Below, in pieces: positions 53,286 to 62,800 of a DNA stretch of 64,000 bases (position 1 is the stretch's first letter; each line of letters begins with the position of its first letter). The translations under genes were made by a program, and so were the position numbers. Below the pieces are notes generated by a model, which was not told the origin of the DNA, ran no database searches, and was given only the letters and a program-made list of their open reading frames with translations. The stretch spans positions 1,200,917 through 1,264,916 of the forward strand of contig KE159617.1 of the NCBI GenBank assembly GCA_000403335.2, written 5' to 3'. The DNA is from Lachnospiraceae bacterium MD335. Its GTDB lineage: Bacteria > Bacillota > Clostridia > Lachnospirales > Lachnospiraceae.

Positions 53286-54626
53286 ATGCTAAAGGATTTT
53301 GTGTCGGAATATAAGGCAAAGCTCACGACCCCTGACGAGGCGGTAAAAGTAATCAAGAGCGGCGACTGGGTTGACTATACCAGCTGTGTCGGAATGCCGG
53401 TTTTGTTGGATCGGGCGCTCGCAAAAAGAAGGGATGCGCTTTATGATGTGAAAATCAGGGGAAATTTGATTTCCGGTCCGATTGAAGTGGCGGAGTGTGA
53501 CGAGAGCCAAGAACATTTTACGTATCACAGCTGGCATTGCTCCGCATATGAAAGGAAGCTGTGCGACAGAGGTTTGTGTTATTATATTCCAATGGTATTT
53601 CATAATAATGCCGCGTATTATGAGTTTTTTTTAAAGGTAAACGTGGCAATGGTCAGTGTATCGCCGATGGACAAACATGGGTATTTTAATTTTTCGGCGA
53701 ATACCGGTGTGGCGGCGCCGATTACACGTATGGCGGATATTGTTATTGTGGAAGTCAACGAAAACCTTCCAAAAGTGCATGGCGGTTATGACGAGTGTAT
53801 TCATATATCGGATGTAGATTATATTGTGGAGGGGGAGCATGAGCCGTTTGCGGCGGTGACATTGCCGGCGGTAACAGAGGTTGACAGGAAGATAGCGGAA
53901 AACATTCTTCCGTACATTGTGGATGGCGCAACCTTGCAGCTTGGCGTCGGCAGCATGCCCAGCGCACTCGGAGAGCTGCTTGCGGAGTCGGATTTAAAAG
54001 ACTTGGGAATGCACACGGAGCTGTGCTCGGATGCATATTTAAGCCTGTATAAAGCAGGAAAGCTCACAAACAGGCGCAAAAGCATTGATAAAGGAAAAGG
54101 CGTTTTGGGCTGCGCGGTCGGGTCTGCCAAGCTGTACGAGTGGCTTGACGACAATCACGGTATTGCGGCATACCCGCTCGAGTATGTGAACCGCCCAAGC
54201 GTCATTGCGCAGATTGACAATATGGTGTCCATCAACAGCTGCGTGTCGGTAGACTTGTACGGGCAGGTGGCGGCGGAAAGTTCCGGTTCCAGGCAGATTA
54301 GCGGAACGGGCGGTCAGCTTGATTTTCTGATTGGTGCATCCGCCTCAAGAGGCGGCAAGGCGTTTATCTGCATGAGTTCGGTGTACAAAGATAAGAACGG
54401 TACATACCATTCGCGCGTGCGCCCGCAGTTCGACGGGGATATTATCACGTCGCCGCGCAGTCAGGTTTATTTTCTCGTGACGGAGTACGGCGCAATCAAT
54501 TTGGAAGGACGCTCCACATGGGAACGCGCGGAGGGACTGATTTCTATTGCGCATCCCGATTTCAGGGACGCGTTAATTCAGGAAGCGCAGAAGCGCAAAA
54601 TTTGGCGGCGGAGCAATAAGCGATAA
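53286..54626 (+). CDS. Butyryl-CoA:acetate CoA-transferase-like enzyme (acetyl-CoA hydrolase/transferase family)
   Basis: A 446-residue CoA-transferase. The N-terminal part holds VSPMDKHGYFNFSAN and the likely catalytic Glu is Glu245 in GMHTELCSD. The C-terminal domain has SINSCVSVDLYGQVAAES, then GTGGQLDFLIGA and the STWERAEGLISIAHPDFR end. This is the family and length of the butyrate-forming enzyme of gut Firmicutes, which swaps CoA from butyryl-CoA to acetate as the last step of butyrate fermentation. 4-hydroxybutyrate CoA-transferase is the close alternative. GGGAGGAG precedes the ATG. rex with its operator follows 180 bases later, in line with a fermentative role. Confidence 0.78.
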   Translation: MLKDFVSEYKAKLTTPDEAVKVIKSGDWVDYTSCVGMPVLLDRALAKRRDALYDVKIRGNLISGPIEVAECDESQEHFTYHSWHCSAYERKLCDRGLCYYIPMVFHNNAAYYEFFLKVNVAMVSVSPMDKHGYFNFSANTGVAAPITRMADIVIVEVNENLPKVHGGYDECIHISDVDYIVEGEHEPFAAVTLPAVTEVDRKIAENILPYIVDGATLQLGVGSMPSALGELLAESDLKDLGMHTELCSDAYLSLYKAGKLTNRRKSIDKGKGVLGCAVGSAKLYEWLDDNHGIAAYPLEYVNRPSVIAQIDNMVSINSCVSVDLYGQVAAESSGSRQISGTGGQLDFLIGASASRGGKAFICMSSVYKDKNGTYHSRVRPQFDGDIITSPRSQVYFLVTEYGAINLEGRSTWERAEGLISIAHPDFRDALIQEAQKRKIWRRSNKR

Positions 54627-54631
54627 ACATA

Positions 54632-54660
54632 TTGACAATCATTTAACAGAATTGTATACT
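54632..54660 (+). promoter_or_regulatory. rex promoter with embedded Rex operator
   Basis: TTGACA (54632-54637) and TATACT (54655-54660), spacer 17. TTGACAA-TCAT-TTAACAG at 54632-54649 closely matches the Rex consensus TTGTTAA-N4-TTAACAA (11 of 14 positions) and covers the -35 box and spacer, so Rex would repress its own gene. Confidence 0.75.
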
Positions 54661-54806
54661 TAATAATATAGCTTATTGGAACTTGTATTGCAGGTTTTGA
54701 TGAAAGGCGCGTTCTTTGCGCCGTGAATCTGATTACAGGGTTTGCGAAACGACTCCTGTAATATAGCTTGAACAGGATGATCATTGATATATGGAGGTGC
54801 AGTCTT

Positions 54807-55439
54807 GTGGACGACAAAAACATATCACAGGCGGTAATCGCAAGACTTCCGAGATATTACAGGTACCTCGGAGATTTAAAAGACAACGGAATAGAGAGAA
54901 TATCTTCACAGGATTTGAGCAAGCTGATGAAAGTCACTGCATCGCAGATACGCCAGGATTTTAACAATTTCGGCGGTTTTGGGCAGCAGGGGTACGGCTA
55001 CAATGTGGAATACCTTTACAACGAGATTGCCAAGATACTCGGTCTTAATGAAAAGCACAATCTTGTGATTGTCGGCGCGGGAAACTTGGGTCAGGCGCTT
55101 GCAAACTACATGAATTTTGAGCGCAGAGGTTTTCTTATTAAAGGTATTTTTGACAACAATCCGGCGCTCTGCGGAAAAGATGTCAGAGGCATCAGCGTGC
55201 AGCATGTGGATAAGCTGGAAGAATTTATTAAGAAGAATGATGTTGACATTGCGGTGCTGACCATACCGAAAGAGGGTGCGGTTAAGACGGCTGAGATTCT
55301 TGCGAAGTGCGGTGTAAAGGCGATTTGGAATTTTGCGCATGTGGATTTGAATGTTCCCGATAATATCGTGGTGGAGAATGTGCATCTTTCGGACAGTCTG
55401 ATGAAGCTTTCTTACGGGATTGTAAATAAAAAGCAGTAG
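54807..55439 (+). CDS. rex: Redox-sensing transcriptional repressor Rex
   Basis: A 210-residue repressor that senses the NADH/NAD+ ratio. An N-terminal winged helix (about 1-75) has ARLPRYYRYL and VTASQIRQDFNNFGGFGQQG. The Rossmann domain begins with NLVIVGAGNLGQALANY (GxGxxG) and continues to the end. GTG 54807 has GGAGG nine bases before it; the frame continues upstream without support. The 3' end (TAG) overlaps a GTG of the following frame by one base. It is expected to control fermentation genes, including the adjacent CoA-transferase. The 146 bases before the start hold the leader. Confidence 0.93.
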   Translation: MDDKNISQAVIARLPRYYRYLGDLKDNGIERISSQDLSKLMKVTASQIRQDFNNFGGFGQQGYGYNVEYLYNEIAKILGLNEKHNLVIVGAGNLGQALANYMNFERRGFLIKGIFDNNPALCGKDVRGISVQHVDKLEEFIKKNDVDIAVLTIPKEGAVKTAEILAKCGVKAIWNFAHVDLNVPDNIVVENVHLSDSLMKLSYGIVNKKQ

Positions 55440-55489
55440 TGATTGATGAAAAAGGACTTGCTGCGATAGAGAAAAAAGAAGGTGATGTC

Positions 55490-56161
55490 ATGCCGCAGGA
55501 GGAAGAATTTTTCAGGGAGGCGTTAATCGGGAAAAAGATACCGGTTTTGACGCTGGATAACCAGTGGCATAAGTTGTTTACACAGACAGGCGAAAACGAT
55601 GAAATCCATGACCTTGAGGATAAACTCAATGAAGTGTTAAAACGCCAGGGGAAGCTTAATACGGAAATAAAAAGTCTGAGCGCATATAAAAAGAAGGTTC
55701 TGCAGGAAATCGTCAATATTATGGAGCTGCCCGACAGTGCTTCCAAAGAGAAGAAAATGTCTGAGAATAAGCGTATTATTGAGGAGACAAACCAGCAGAT
55801 AGAGGAATACAATGACGAGCTTTTGGAGCTTCCGAAACAGATTGACGAGGCAAATTTTAATCTGATGCTTGCAACCATGCGGGTGTGCTATGCAAGAATT
55901 CAGCAGAATGTGTCCGACATTGATGAAATCAACCAGTGGGTAGCGGCATTTCGTGTAAAGCTCAAAAAGCAGATTCTTCTAAAGCAGAAAAAGGAGATAT
56001 GGAATGACGAAATGTATTCCTATATGCATTCCATATTCGGACCGGATGTGATAGACGTGTTTGACATGAAATATAACCCGAAAAATGTGCTGAATAAAGA
56101 AACGGATGTAATCGGCAGAGTCAGCACGCAGGAGGATAACGAAACAAACGCCCAAACCTGA
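55490..56161 (+). CDS. Coiled-coil protein of unknown function, downstream of rex
   Basis: A 223-residue soluble protein with predicted long helices (about 45-150: EIHDLEDKLNEVLKRQGKLN and later QQIEEYNDELLELPKQIDEA), ending in an acidic tail. No signal peptide, no membrane segment, no motif recognised. ATG 55490 has AAGGTGATG before it; a GTG at 55439 is possible and would overlap the rex stop. The arrangement after rex suggests one transcript. A terminator-like hairpin covers the end of the gene. It could be a scaffold or structural coiled coil. Confidence 0.7.
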   Translation: MPQEEEFFREALIGKKIPVLTLDNQWHKLFTQTGENDEIHDLEDKLNEVLKRQGKLNTEIKSLSAYKKKVLQEIVNIMELPDSASKEKKMSENKRIIEETNQQIEEYNDELLELPKQIDEANFNLMLATMRVCYARIQQNVSDIDEINQWVAAFRVKLKKQILLKQKKEIWNDEMYSYMHSIFGPDVIDVFDMKYNPKNVLNKETDVIGRVSTQEDNETNAQT

Positions 56162-56176
56162 AAAGGAGGGCGTTTT
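56146..56176 (+). terminator. Terminator hairpin overlapping the end of the coiled-coil gene
   Basis: AAACGCCC pairs with GGGCGTTT (56146-56153 and 56168-56175), then TTGTGTT. It spans the stop codon at 56159-56161. Confidence 0.6.
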
Positions 56177-56216
56177 GTGTTAAGATGCGGAATACAAAAC
56201 GAAGGGAGAGGGGTTT

Positions 56217-57740
56217 ATGGAATATGTGCTGACGGCTGCGGAAATGAAAAAATGCGACGAGACTGCCATAAAAGAATACGGCATCGCGTCGCTTGTTTTA
56301 ATGGAGCGTGCCGCGCTTGAGACTGTGAATGCAGTGCTTGAAAAATATGGGGACGAGATTTTTGTGGGCGTAATTGCAGGCTGCGGAAATAATGGTGGGG
56401 ACGGAATTGCGGCTGCAAGAATTTTACAGGAACACGGAGTTCGTGTTGAAATCAATATGGTGGGTGAGACAAAAAAACTTACGGATGAGACAAAGGTACA
56501 GCTTGAAATTGCCAGGAAACTCAATATTCCTATTTATTATGGAGTTGAGCATACCCTATATGATGTAATCATTGATGCGCTATTCGGCATCGGAATAACA
56601 AGGACTGTTGAGGGAAAGTACAGAAAAGCGATAGAGGAGATCAATGCGTCAAAGGCAAAAGTGGTGTCGGTTGATATTCCGTCCGGTGTCAATACGGACG
56701 ATGGAAGCATTATGGGGTGCGCCGTAAAAGCGGATATGACGGTCACTTTTGCGTACAGGAAAATCGGGCTGATGCTTTATCCCGGGGCGTCCTGTGCAGG
56801 CGAGGTGCGCTGCGTTCCGATTGGGATACCTTCTGTGCTGACGGATAAAAAGCGGACAGGTGTCGTGACCTTTACGGATAAAGAAGCGGATTTAAAATTG
56901 CCGGACCGCAGCAGATCTGGAAATAAGGGAACATTCGGAAAGGTTCTTTTGGCAGCAGGCTCAAGGAGTATGGGGGGAGCATGTCAGCTCTCGGCGCTTG
57001 CAGCGTACCGCATCGGTGCAGGTATGGTGCGTGTATTTACGGCAGAAGAAAACAGAGAGAGCCTTTTGCGCAAGCTGCCAGAGGCGATTGTAGATACGTA
57101 TGCGGATCCGGATAACGAGCAGGGGCTTAGTGCTGCGGAACAAAGAACACTGAAAGAAAGCTTGGCGTGGGCGGATGTGATTGCGATTGGACCGGGCTTA
57201 TCGCTTTCAAACAGAGCGCTTGATATTTTAAAAACGGTATTTTGTGATTCTAATAAGCCGTTGGTGATGGATGCGGATGCCTTGAACTTATTGGCAAAAA
57301 ATGATGTTCTCTTGGAAGAACTCCAGTTTGGGCGCAGAAAGAATGATGCGAGTATTGTACTGACGCCGCATCTTGGAGAGTTTGCGCGTCTGATGAAATA
57401 TCCCTTATCGGAGATTAAGAAGGACTTATTAAAAACGTGTAAAGCATTTACAAAAAAGTATGATGTTTCGCTTGTGTGTAAGGATGCACGGACCATTATC
57501 ACGAAGAGAGGAAAACTGACATATTTAAACGCAAGCGGAAATGACGGCATGGCGACAGCAGGATCGGGAGATGTGCTTACCGGTATCATCGCGGGACTTT
57601 TGGCACAGGGTATGTCGGGCTTTGAGGCGGCAGTAATCGGTGCATACGCGCATGGACTTGCCGGAGATTATGCGCGCGATAACGCGTCGTCGTATTATAT
57701 TATGGCGCAGGATATTATCAATTCGTTAAAATATTTGTAA
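56217..57740 (+). CDS. nnr: Bifunctional NAD(P)HX epimerase/dehydratase
   Basis: A 507-residue fusion enzyme that repairs hydrated NADH and NADPH. The N-terminal YjeF_N epimerase (1 to about 215) has GCGNNGGDGIAAARIL and VSVDIPSGVNTDDG. The C-terminal ADP/ATP-dependent dehydratase (about 225-507) has a ribokinase fold with LLAAGSRSMGGACQLSALAA, MDADALNLLA, LTPHLGEFARL and ATAGSGDVLTGIIAGL. GAAGGGAGAGG precedes the ATG. It is followed 15 bases later by alr. The two genes are often close in Firmicutes. Confidence 0.94.
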   Translation: MEYVLTAAEMKKCDETAIKEYGIASLVLMERAALETVNAVLEKYGDEIFVGVIAGCGNNGGDGIAAARILQEHGVRVEINMVGETKKLTDETKVQLEIARKLNIPIYYGVEHTLYDVIIDALFGIGITRTVEGKYRKAIEEINASKAKVVSVDIPSGVNTDDGSIMGCAVKADMTVTFAYRKIGLMLYPGASCAGEVRCVPIGIPSVLTDKKRTGVVTFTDKEADLKLPDRSRSGNKGTFGKVLLAAGSRSMGGACQLSALAAYRIGAGMVRVFTAEENRESLLRKLPEAIVDTYADPDNEQGLSAAEQRTLKESLAWADVIAIGPGLSLSNRALDILKTVFCDSNKPLVMDADALNLLAKNDVLLEELQFGRRKNDASIVLTPHLGEFARLMKYPLSEIKKDLLKTCKAFTKKYDVSLVCKDARTIITKRGKLTYLNASGNDGMATAGSGDVLTGIIAGLLAQGMSGFEAAVIGAYAHGLAGDYARDNASSYYIMAQDIINSLKYL

Positions 57741-57755
57741 GGCGGGGAGACGGAT

Positions 57756-58910
57756 ATGGAACAATGTGACAGAGTGTGGGCCAAAATTGACCTTGATGCA
57801 GTTACTTTTAATATAGAAAGCATAAAACAAAAGATAAATAAGGATACGAAGATTATCGCGGTGATTAAGGCGGACGGATACGGGCACGGCGCTGTTCCGA
57901 TTGCACAATTACTGGAAGGTGACACCTGTGTATGGGGATACGCGGTGGCAACGGCGCAGGAGGCAATGGAGCTTCGGGCAAACGGCTTAAAAAAGCCGAC
58001 GCTCATTCTTGCATACACATTTCCTTCCGCATATGAAGAACTGATTCAAAATGATATACAGCTGACGGTATTTACGCTTGAGATGGCAAGCGCATTATCA
58101 GACGCTGCCGTAAAGGCAGGAAAAATCTGCAAGATACATATCAAGCTTGACACAGGGATGACAAGAATCGGATTGCTGCCTGTAGATGACAGCATTGCGT
58201 TGATTCGGCAGATTTCAGAGCTGGAAAATATTGAAATAGAAGGAATTTTTACACATTTTGCAAGAGCTGACGAGAAAGACCGGACAAAGGCATCTGCGCA
58301 GTTAAAGCAATTTCAGGATTTTATTAGACAACTTGAGGAAACAACGGGTATAAAAATACCTTTGAAGCATTGTTCCAACAGTGCAGGAATTGTTTGGCTT
58401 CCCGAAGCAAATATGGATGCGGTGCGCGCGGGGATTATTCTGTACGGACTTTGGCCCTCGGCTGATGTTAAAGAGGGAGGAGAGATAGCGCTTCGCCCGG
58501 CGCTCTGCCTAAAATCAAGAGTGGTTTATGTAAAGACTGTGCCAAAAGGACAGGAGATCAGTTATGGGGGTACATATACGACCAATCGGCAGACGCGCGT
58601 TGCAACTGTTTGTATCGGATATGGCGACGGTTATCCGAGAAGTCTTTCCAATAAAGGGTATGTGTTAATCAATGGTCAAAGAGCGCCGATACTTGGGCGT
58701 GTGTGTATGGATCAGTTTATGGTTGACATAACAGATATAGAAGGAACAGTACAGACAGGAACCGAGGTTACGTTAATCGGAAGGGATCGGGACGAGGAAA
58801 TCACGATGGAGGATTTAGGTGCACTTTCAGAGCGCTTTAACTATGAGCTTGCCTGTGATTTGGGAAAGCGCATTCCGCGTGTTTATTCCCGCGAGCAGCG
58901 AGCCAGGTGA
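57756..58910 (+). CDS. alr: Alanine racemase
   Basis: A 384-residue PLP enzyme that makes D-alanine for peptidoglycan. The PLP Lys is in IAVIKADGYGHGA (near 37), the second catalytic Tyr in EISYGGTYTT (near 270), with LDTGMTRIG, CSNSAG, VRAGIILYG and GRVCMDQFMVD as further family motifs. GGCGGGGAGA precedes the ATG. It is followed by a gap of about 200 bases and a MazF-family toxin gene, the same order as in Bacillus apart from the absence of an antitoxin gene. Confidence 0.96.
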   Translation: MEQCDRVWAKIDLDAVTFNIESIKQKINKDTKIIAVIKADGYGHGAVPIAQLLEGDTCVWGYAVATAQEAMELRANGLKKPTLILAYTFPSAYEELIQNDIQLTVFTLEMASALSDAAVKAGKICKIHIKLDTGMTRIGLLPVDDSIALIRQISELENIEIEGIFTHFARADEKDRTKASAQLKQFQDFIRQLEETTGIKIPLKHCSNSAGIVWLPEANMDAVRAGIILYGLWPSADVKEGGEIALRPALCLKSRVVYVKTVPKGQEISYGGTYTTNRQTRVATVCIGYGDGYPRSLSNKGYVLINGQRAPILGRVCMDQFMVDITDIEGTVQTGTEVTLIGRDRDEEITMEDLGALSERFNYELACDLGKRIPRVYSREQRAR

Positions 58911-58942
58911 TTGCCTGCAAGCATTTGGCGACTGCCGCGAGG

Positions 58943-59005
58943 GTCAAAAACCCTGTCCTTGGGGCGTTTCAAGTTTGATGTCCCGATGTTGGAGGGGTTT
59001 TTGAC
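58943..59005. repeat. Inverted repeat in the alr-mazF gap
   Basis: GTCAAAAACCC (58943-58953) and GGGTTTTTGAC (58995-59005) are an 11-bp perfect inverted repeat around a 41-base spacer. It may be a terminator for alr with a long loop (a T-run is in the stem), or a mobile palindromic repeat. Confidence 0.55.
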
Positions 59006-59109
59006 TATAAAAATAACTTTACACCAATTGTATAAATCCATTGAAGGCAGGCAAAAATAGGATTGTGGCATAAAGACACAAAAATGGATTTTGCATAGAG
59101 GTGTATTAC

Positions 59110-59445
59110 ATGAAAAGAGGAGATATTTATTACGCAGATTTAAGACCGGTCGTAGGCTCCGAGCAGGGCGGCGTAAGACCTGTATTGATTATTCAGAACG
59201 ATGTGGGAAACAGGCACAGTCCGACCGTAATCTGCGCGGCTATTACTTCAAAGATGAATAAGGCAAATCTGCCGACACACATAGAGATTAATGCAGGAGA
59301 TATGGTTAAGGATTCGGTTATTTTGTTGGAGCAGCTTCGTACAATAGACAAGAAACGCCTGAAGGATAAGGTATGTCATCTTGACAGACCTGTTATGCAA
59401 AGGGTTAACAGAGCTTTACAAATCAGCCTTGAGCTTGATACATAA
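59110..59445 (+). CDS. MazF/PemK-family endoribonuclease toxin
   Basis: A 111-residue protein of the MazF family (EndoA/NdoA type), which cuts mRNA at short sequences. Family marks are [11 protein letters not shown]-like start, [24 protein letters not shown], and [20 protein letters not shown] 59110 is chosen; the frame extends to a GTG at 59101. No mazE or ndoAI antitoxin gene is encoded just upstream: the 199-base gap to alr is too short for one, and contains only an inverted repeat. The antitoxin might be elsewhere or absent. Confidence 0.9.
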   Translation: MKRGDIYYADLRPVVGSEQGGVRPVLIIQNDVGNRHSPTVICAAITSKMNKANLPTHIEINAGDMVKDSVILLEQLRTIDKKRLKDKVCHLDRPVMQRVNRALQISLELDT

Positions 59446-59515
59446 GGCTTTGAATGTTTGGATATTTGAAGATACGGATTTGCATTTAAAGGGAATATTA
59501 AGACAGGAAATTGAT

Positions 59516-59581
59516 AATTGTGCAACATGCCATTGGAAGAATAGAGAGGAATGGTGATGTTGCACAATTTGTTTTATTTTT
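59516..59581 (+). terminator. Strong terminator after mazF
   Basis: AATTGTGCAACAT (59516-59528) pairs exactly with ATGTTGCACAATT (59557-59569), extended by CCATT/AATGG inside, and followed by TTGTTTTATTTTT. Confidence 0.88.
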
Positions 59582-59616
59582 AACAAAGAAAAATTGACGA
59601 AATTTACAAAATACGG

Positions 59617-59645
59617 TTGCAAAGGTTAATGAGATATAGTATTAT
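59617..59645 (+). promoter_or_regulatory. Promoter of the pectate lyase gene
   Basis: TTGCAA (59617-59622) and TATTAT (59640-59645), spacer 17, about 190 bases before the ATG. Confidence 0.72.
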
Positions 59646-59651
59646 GGGTGT

Positions 59652-59835
59652 AATTTCTTTTATTTTCAGTGTTGAAAATAGAAGGTTCAGAACCTATAGG
59701 AATGGCAGAGAAATAAGGAGGTGTGGTTTCGCAAAGCGGCGTGTAACTCGACAACAGCCATAAGTTTTACCAAACGAGTACCAATGTGTGGTGAAGTGAT
59801 AAGGCACAAGGCACGATGGAAAGGAATTGAAATTT
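59652..59835 (+). promoter_or_regulatory. Long structured leader of the pectate lyase gene
   Basis: About 185 bases of untranslated leader. It contains a small AGGTT/AACCT hairpin (59683-59695), a GCAAAGC box near 59731, and ACTCG/CGAGT which can pair around a loop (59746-59779). The GCAAAGC and ACAGCCA segments recall the cyclic-di-GMP-I riboswitch, but the full consensus is not met. No small gene is supported here. Confidence 0.35.
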
Positions 59836-62800
59836 ATGACAAAGAAAGCAAGAAAAGCGATAGCACGAATCATGGCGGTTTTAATGGTTTTTACGTTATT
59901 GCCGTTTCAGTTTAGTGCAAATATGGCGATGGTAGAAGCAAGTGAAACCTCTGAGAGTACAGGGGGGGGGCATAAAGACGACGAGGCGTTTTCGGAAACG
60001 GATGTGGAAGAAGCGGCAAGTGCGGAAGATGCTTCTGCGGATACAGAAAATGTGACGGTTACACAGAGTGAGAGTGCGGAGGATACACTTACCGAAGATA
60101 AGACAGATATGGAGCAGGATGAGGAAGGTTCTGTTTGGGTAAGAGATGATGACGTGACGCATGAGGCTGAGGAAGCTGAGGAGGATAAGACAGAGAAGGG
60201 CTATATAGAAGATAATAATCTGACAGATAATACATTTAGTTTTACAGCTGATGATATAAGTTCGGAGTTAAATATAAGCGCAGGAACACCTTTTCCAAAG
60301 GGGACTCAAGAATATGGAAAATTTACTTTTCTTAATAAGAATGGAACACCTAAAATTACGGCGGCAAATGTAACTTATGAAGGAACTACATATATTAATA
60401 GATTTGAATTTGGCAGTGCTTCAAGCTTTGTAGAAAACAAGGAAAGTAGATTAATAAGATTTGAAACAGGTGGAAGGGCAATAGTAACGGTATGTGCTTA
60501 TACCGGTGTTGAGGGAAGAGCAATAAAGATTGACAGAAAGGAAGATGGAAGTGCAGACCAAGAACATGTATTACAAAAAAATGTTATAGAAAGTCATTCA
60601 TTTATTGTGGAGGCAGGTCAACATGATATTTGGGCGGATAGTAATTATTACATTCTTTATGTAAAGGTAGAAGAGGAAGCTCAAAAAGACAAGTTAGCTA
60701 TTCCAACAGCATTTCCGTTCAATAAAGAAGTAAAAGTAGGAGATACAATTACTCTTTCTTGTGATACAGAAGGTGCCTCTATTTTCTACACAACAGATGA
60801 AAGCGACCCGAAAGACAACGCTTCAAGGGAAGAATATACCAACGGCATTACCATTGACTTTGATATGATAAATGCTGACAATAATTTAATCATTAAAGCA
60901 TATGCCGCAAAAGAAGGCTATGATGACAGCGATACGGCAACCTTTACATATACTGTTTCCACTGCACCAGGCGAAAACCAGTTAGAACGCCCTACGGCAG
61001 AACCGGATTCAGCCAAAGTGCCAAGAGGAACGGAAGTAATATTGAAAAGTGCTGACGCAAATGCTTCCATCTATTATACATTAGATGAAACGGTGCCAAA
61101 CAAAGATAACGGAATCCTTTTTGACGAAGCCGCACCCATTGTCATTAATGAAGCAACAACAATCAAAGCAATTGCAACTGCGGACGGAAAGGATGACAGT
61201 TTTCCTGCCACCTTTACCTATACAATCAAACAACCTAAAATCGTTGTTGAAAAAGATTCCGCTTCTATTATAAGCAGCGTAGAACCGGAAGGCGATATAA
61301 GCTTTATTAATCAGGATAGCAAGGAAGTATTCGACATTCAATTAAAAGCCGAAACGAACGCGTCCCCTTCCAATGATATTAAAACAAAAGCCGAGGAACT
61401 GAAAGAGGACGGCGGTGAAATTCTCTATTATGATTTTACACTGATCAACGTGGAAGCAACAACTGATACCGTATCTTTAGCACAGGACATACAAGGAAAA
61501 CTAAAAATCAAAATGCCCTATTCCCTTGTATCCAAAATGAGCAAACGAAATGAAATCGCCGTATTGCATAACACAGATGTTGTTGAGGTAACAAAAGAAG
61601 CAGACGGTTTTTGCTTTTATGCAGACAGCTTTAGTCCCTATACTGTCATTGTAAACCCTGCGCCTGCCGTACAGGGCATTGCCATTACCGAAAGCGCAGG
61701 CTATGAGGAAGGCGCTTACGCGGAGTGGGAAGCAGTTGACGGTGCGGACGGATATATGGCATATGTAGCTCCCGCAGGAGGCAAATATACAAGAATTGAT
61801 GACGAATTAATCCGTAAATATGACAATTATTGGCGGGTGGACACAGTAGGACTTGCAAAAGGTATCTACTATATTAAGATTGATGCCGTAGTATTGGGCG
61901 AGGATAACGGAAAGGCAACTGCAACAGTCATTGCAACGAACGCAACAAAAGCTTTAAAGGTGACAAATTATGACCGTTCGGGATTTGCATTCTCTGACAA
62001 ATCACCTTTGAAAACAGGATCAGGCGCCTATAATGATGATGGAACATTAAAGGATGGCGCTCAGGTTATTTACGTAACAAAAGACACGGCTAAGACCTGT
62101 AAAGCAATGATTCATATAAACGGCGAAAGTAAGCCTGCGGAGGAAGTCACAGGTCTTCAGACAATACTGGATGCAAAACAGAAGAGAGGAACCTCAAATG
62201 ACATATTAGACATTCGGATTATCGGCTGTGTTAATTTGGAAGACTTAGACAAAATTTCTTCAAGTGCGGAAGGGATTCAAATAAAAGGAAATGCAGCACG
62301 TACACCAATGAACATTACGCTTGAAGGAATCGGCGAAGATGCAGTAGCAAAGGGCTTTGGCTTTTTGATTAGAAACTGCGGTAATGTGGAGTTTCGAAAT
62401 TTCGGAATATTGGATTTCATGGATGACGGTGTTTCAATTGATACGGATAATTGTAATCTATGGATTCACGATTTGGATTTATTCTATGGTCAGGCGGGAG
62501 GCGCTGCAGACCAAAAAAAGGGTGATGGTACAATTGATATTAAACTGTCACAGTATTGTACAGTTTCTTATAACCATTTTTGGGACAGCGGAAAGTCCTG
62601 CCTGATTGATGCAAGCCCCAAAACAGATAATTATGCGGATTATTTAACCTATCATCATAACTGGTTTGATCACTCTGATTCTCGTCATCCGCGAATCAGA
62701 AACGGTCATAATTTCCATATTTATAATAATTATTATGATGGGAATTCAAAATATGGTGTTGGCTCAACCACAGGTTCTTCTGCGTTTGTTGAGGCGAACT

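Noticed and set aside
58911-59109. MazE-type antitoxin in the alr-mazF gap
   Set aside because: No frame of enough length or with an AbrB/RHH pattern exists there; a 61-codon frame is only a shadow of the alr end.
59725-59790. Bona fide cyclic-di-GMP-I riboswitch
   Set aside because: Only short boxes match; the tetraloop receptor and P1 are not seen, so I kept it as a hypothesis and not as a call.
59721-59915. 64-codon frame in the leader of the pectate lyase
   Set aside because: It overlaps the true signal peptide in another frame; its sequence is not like any protein.
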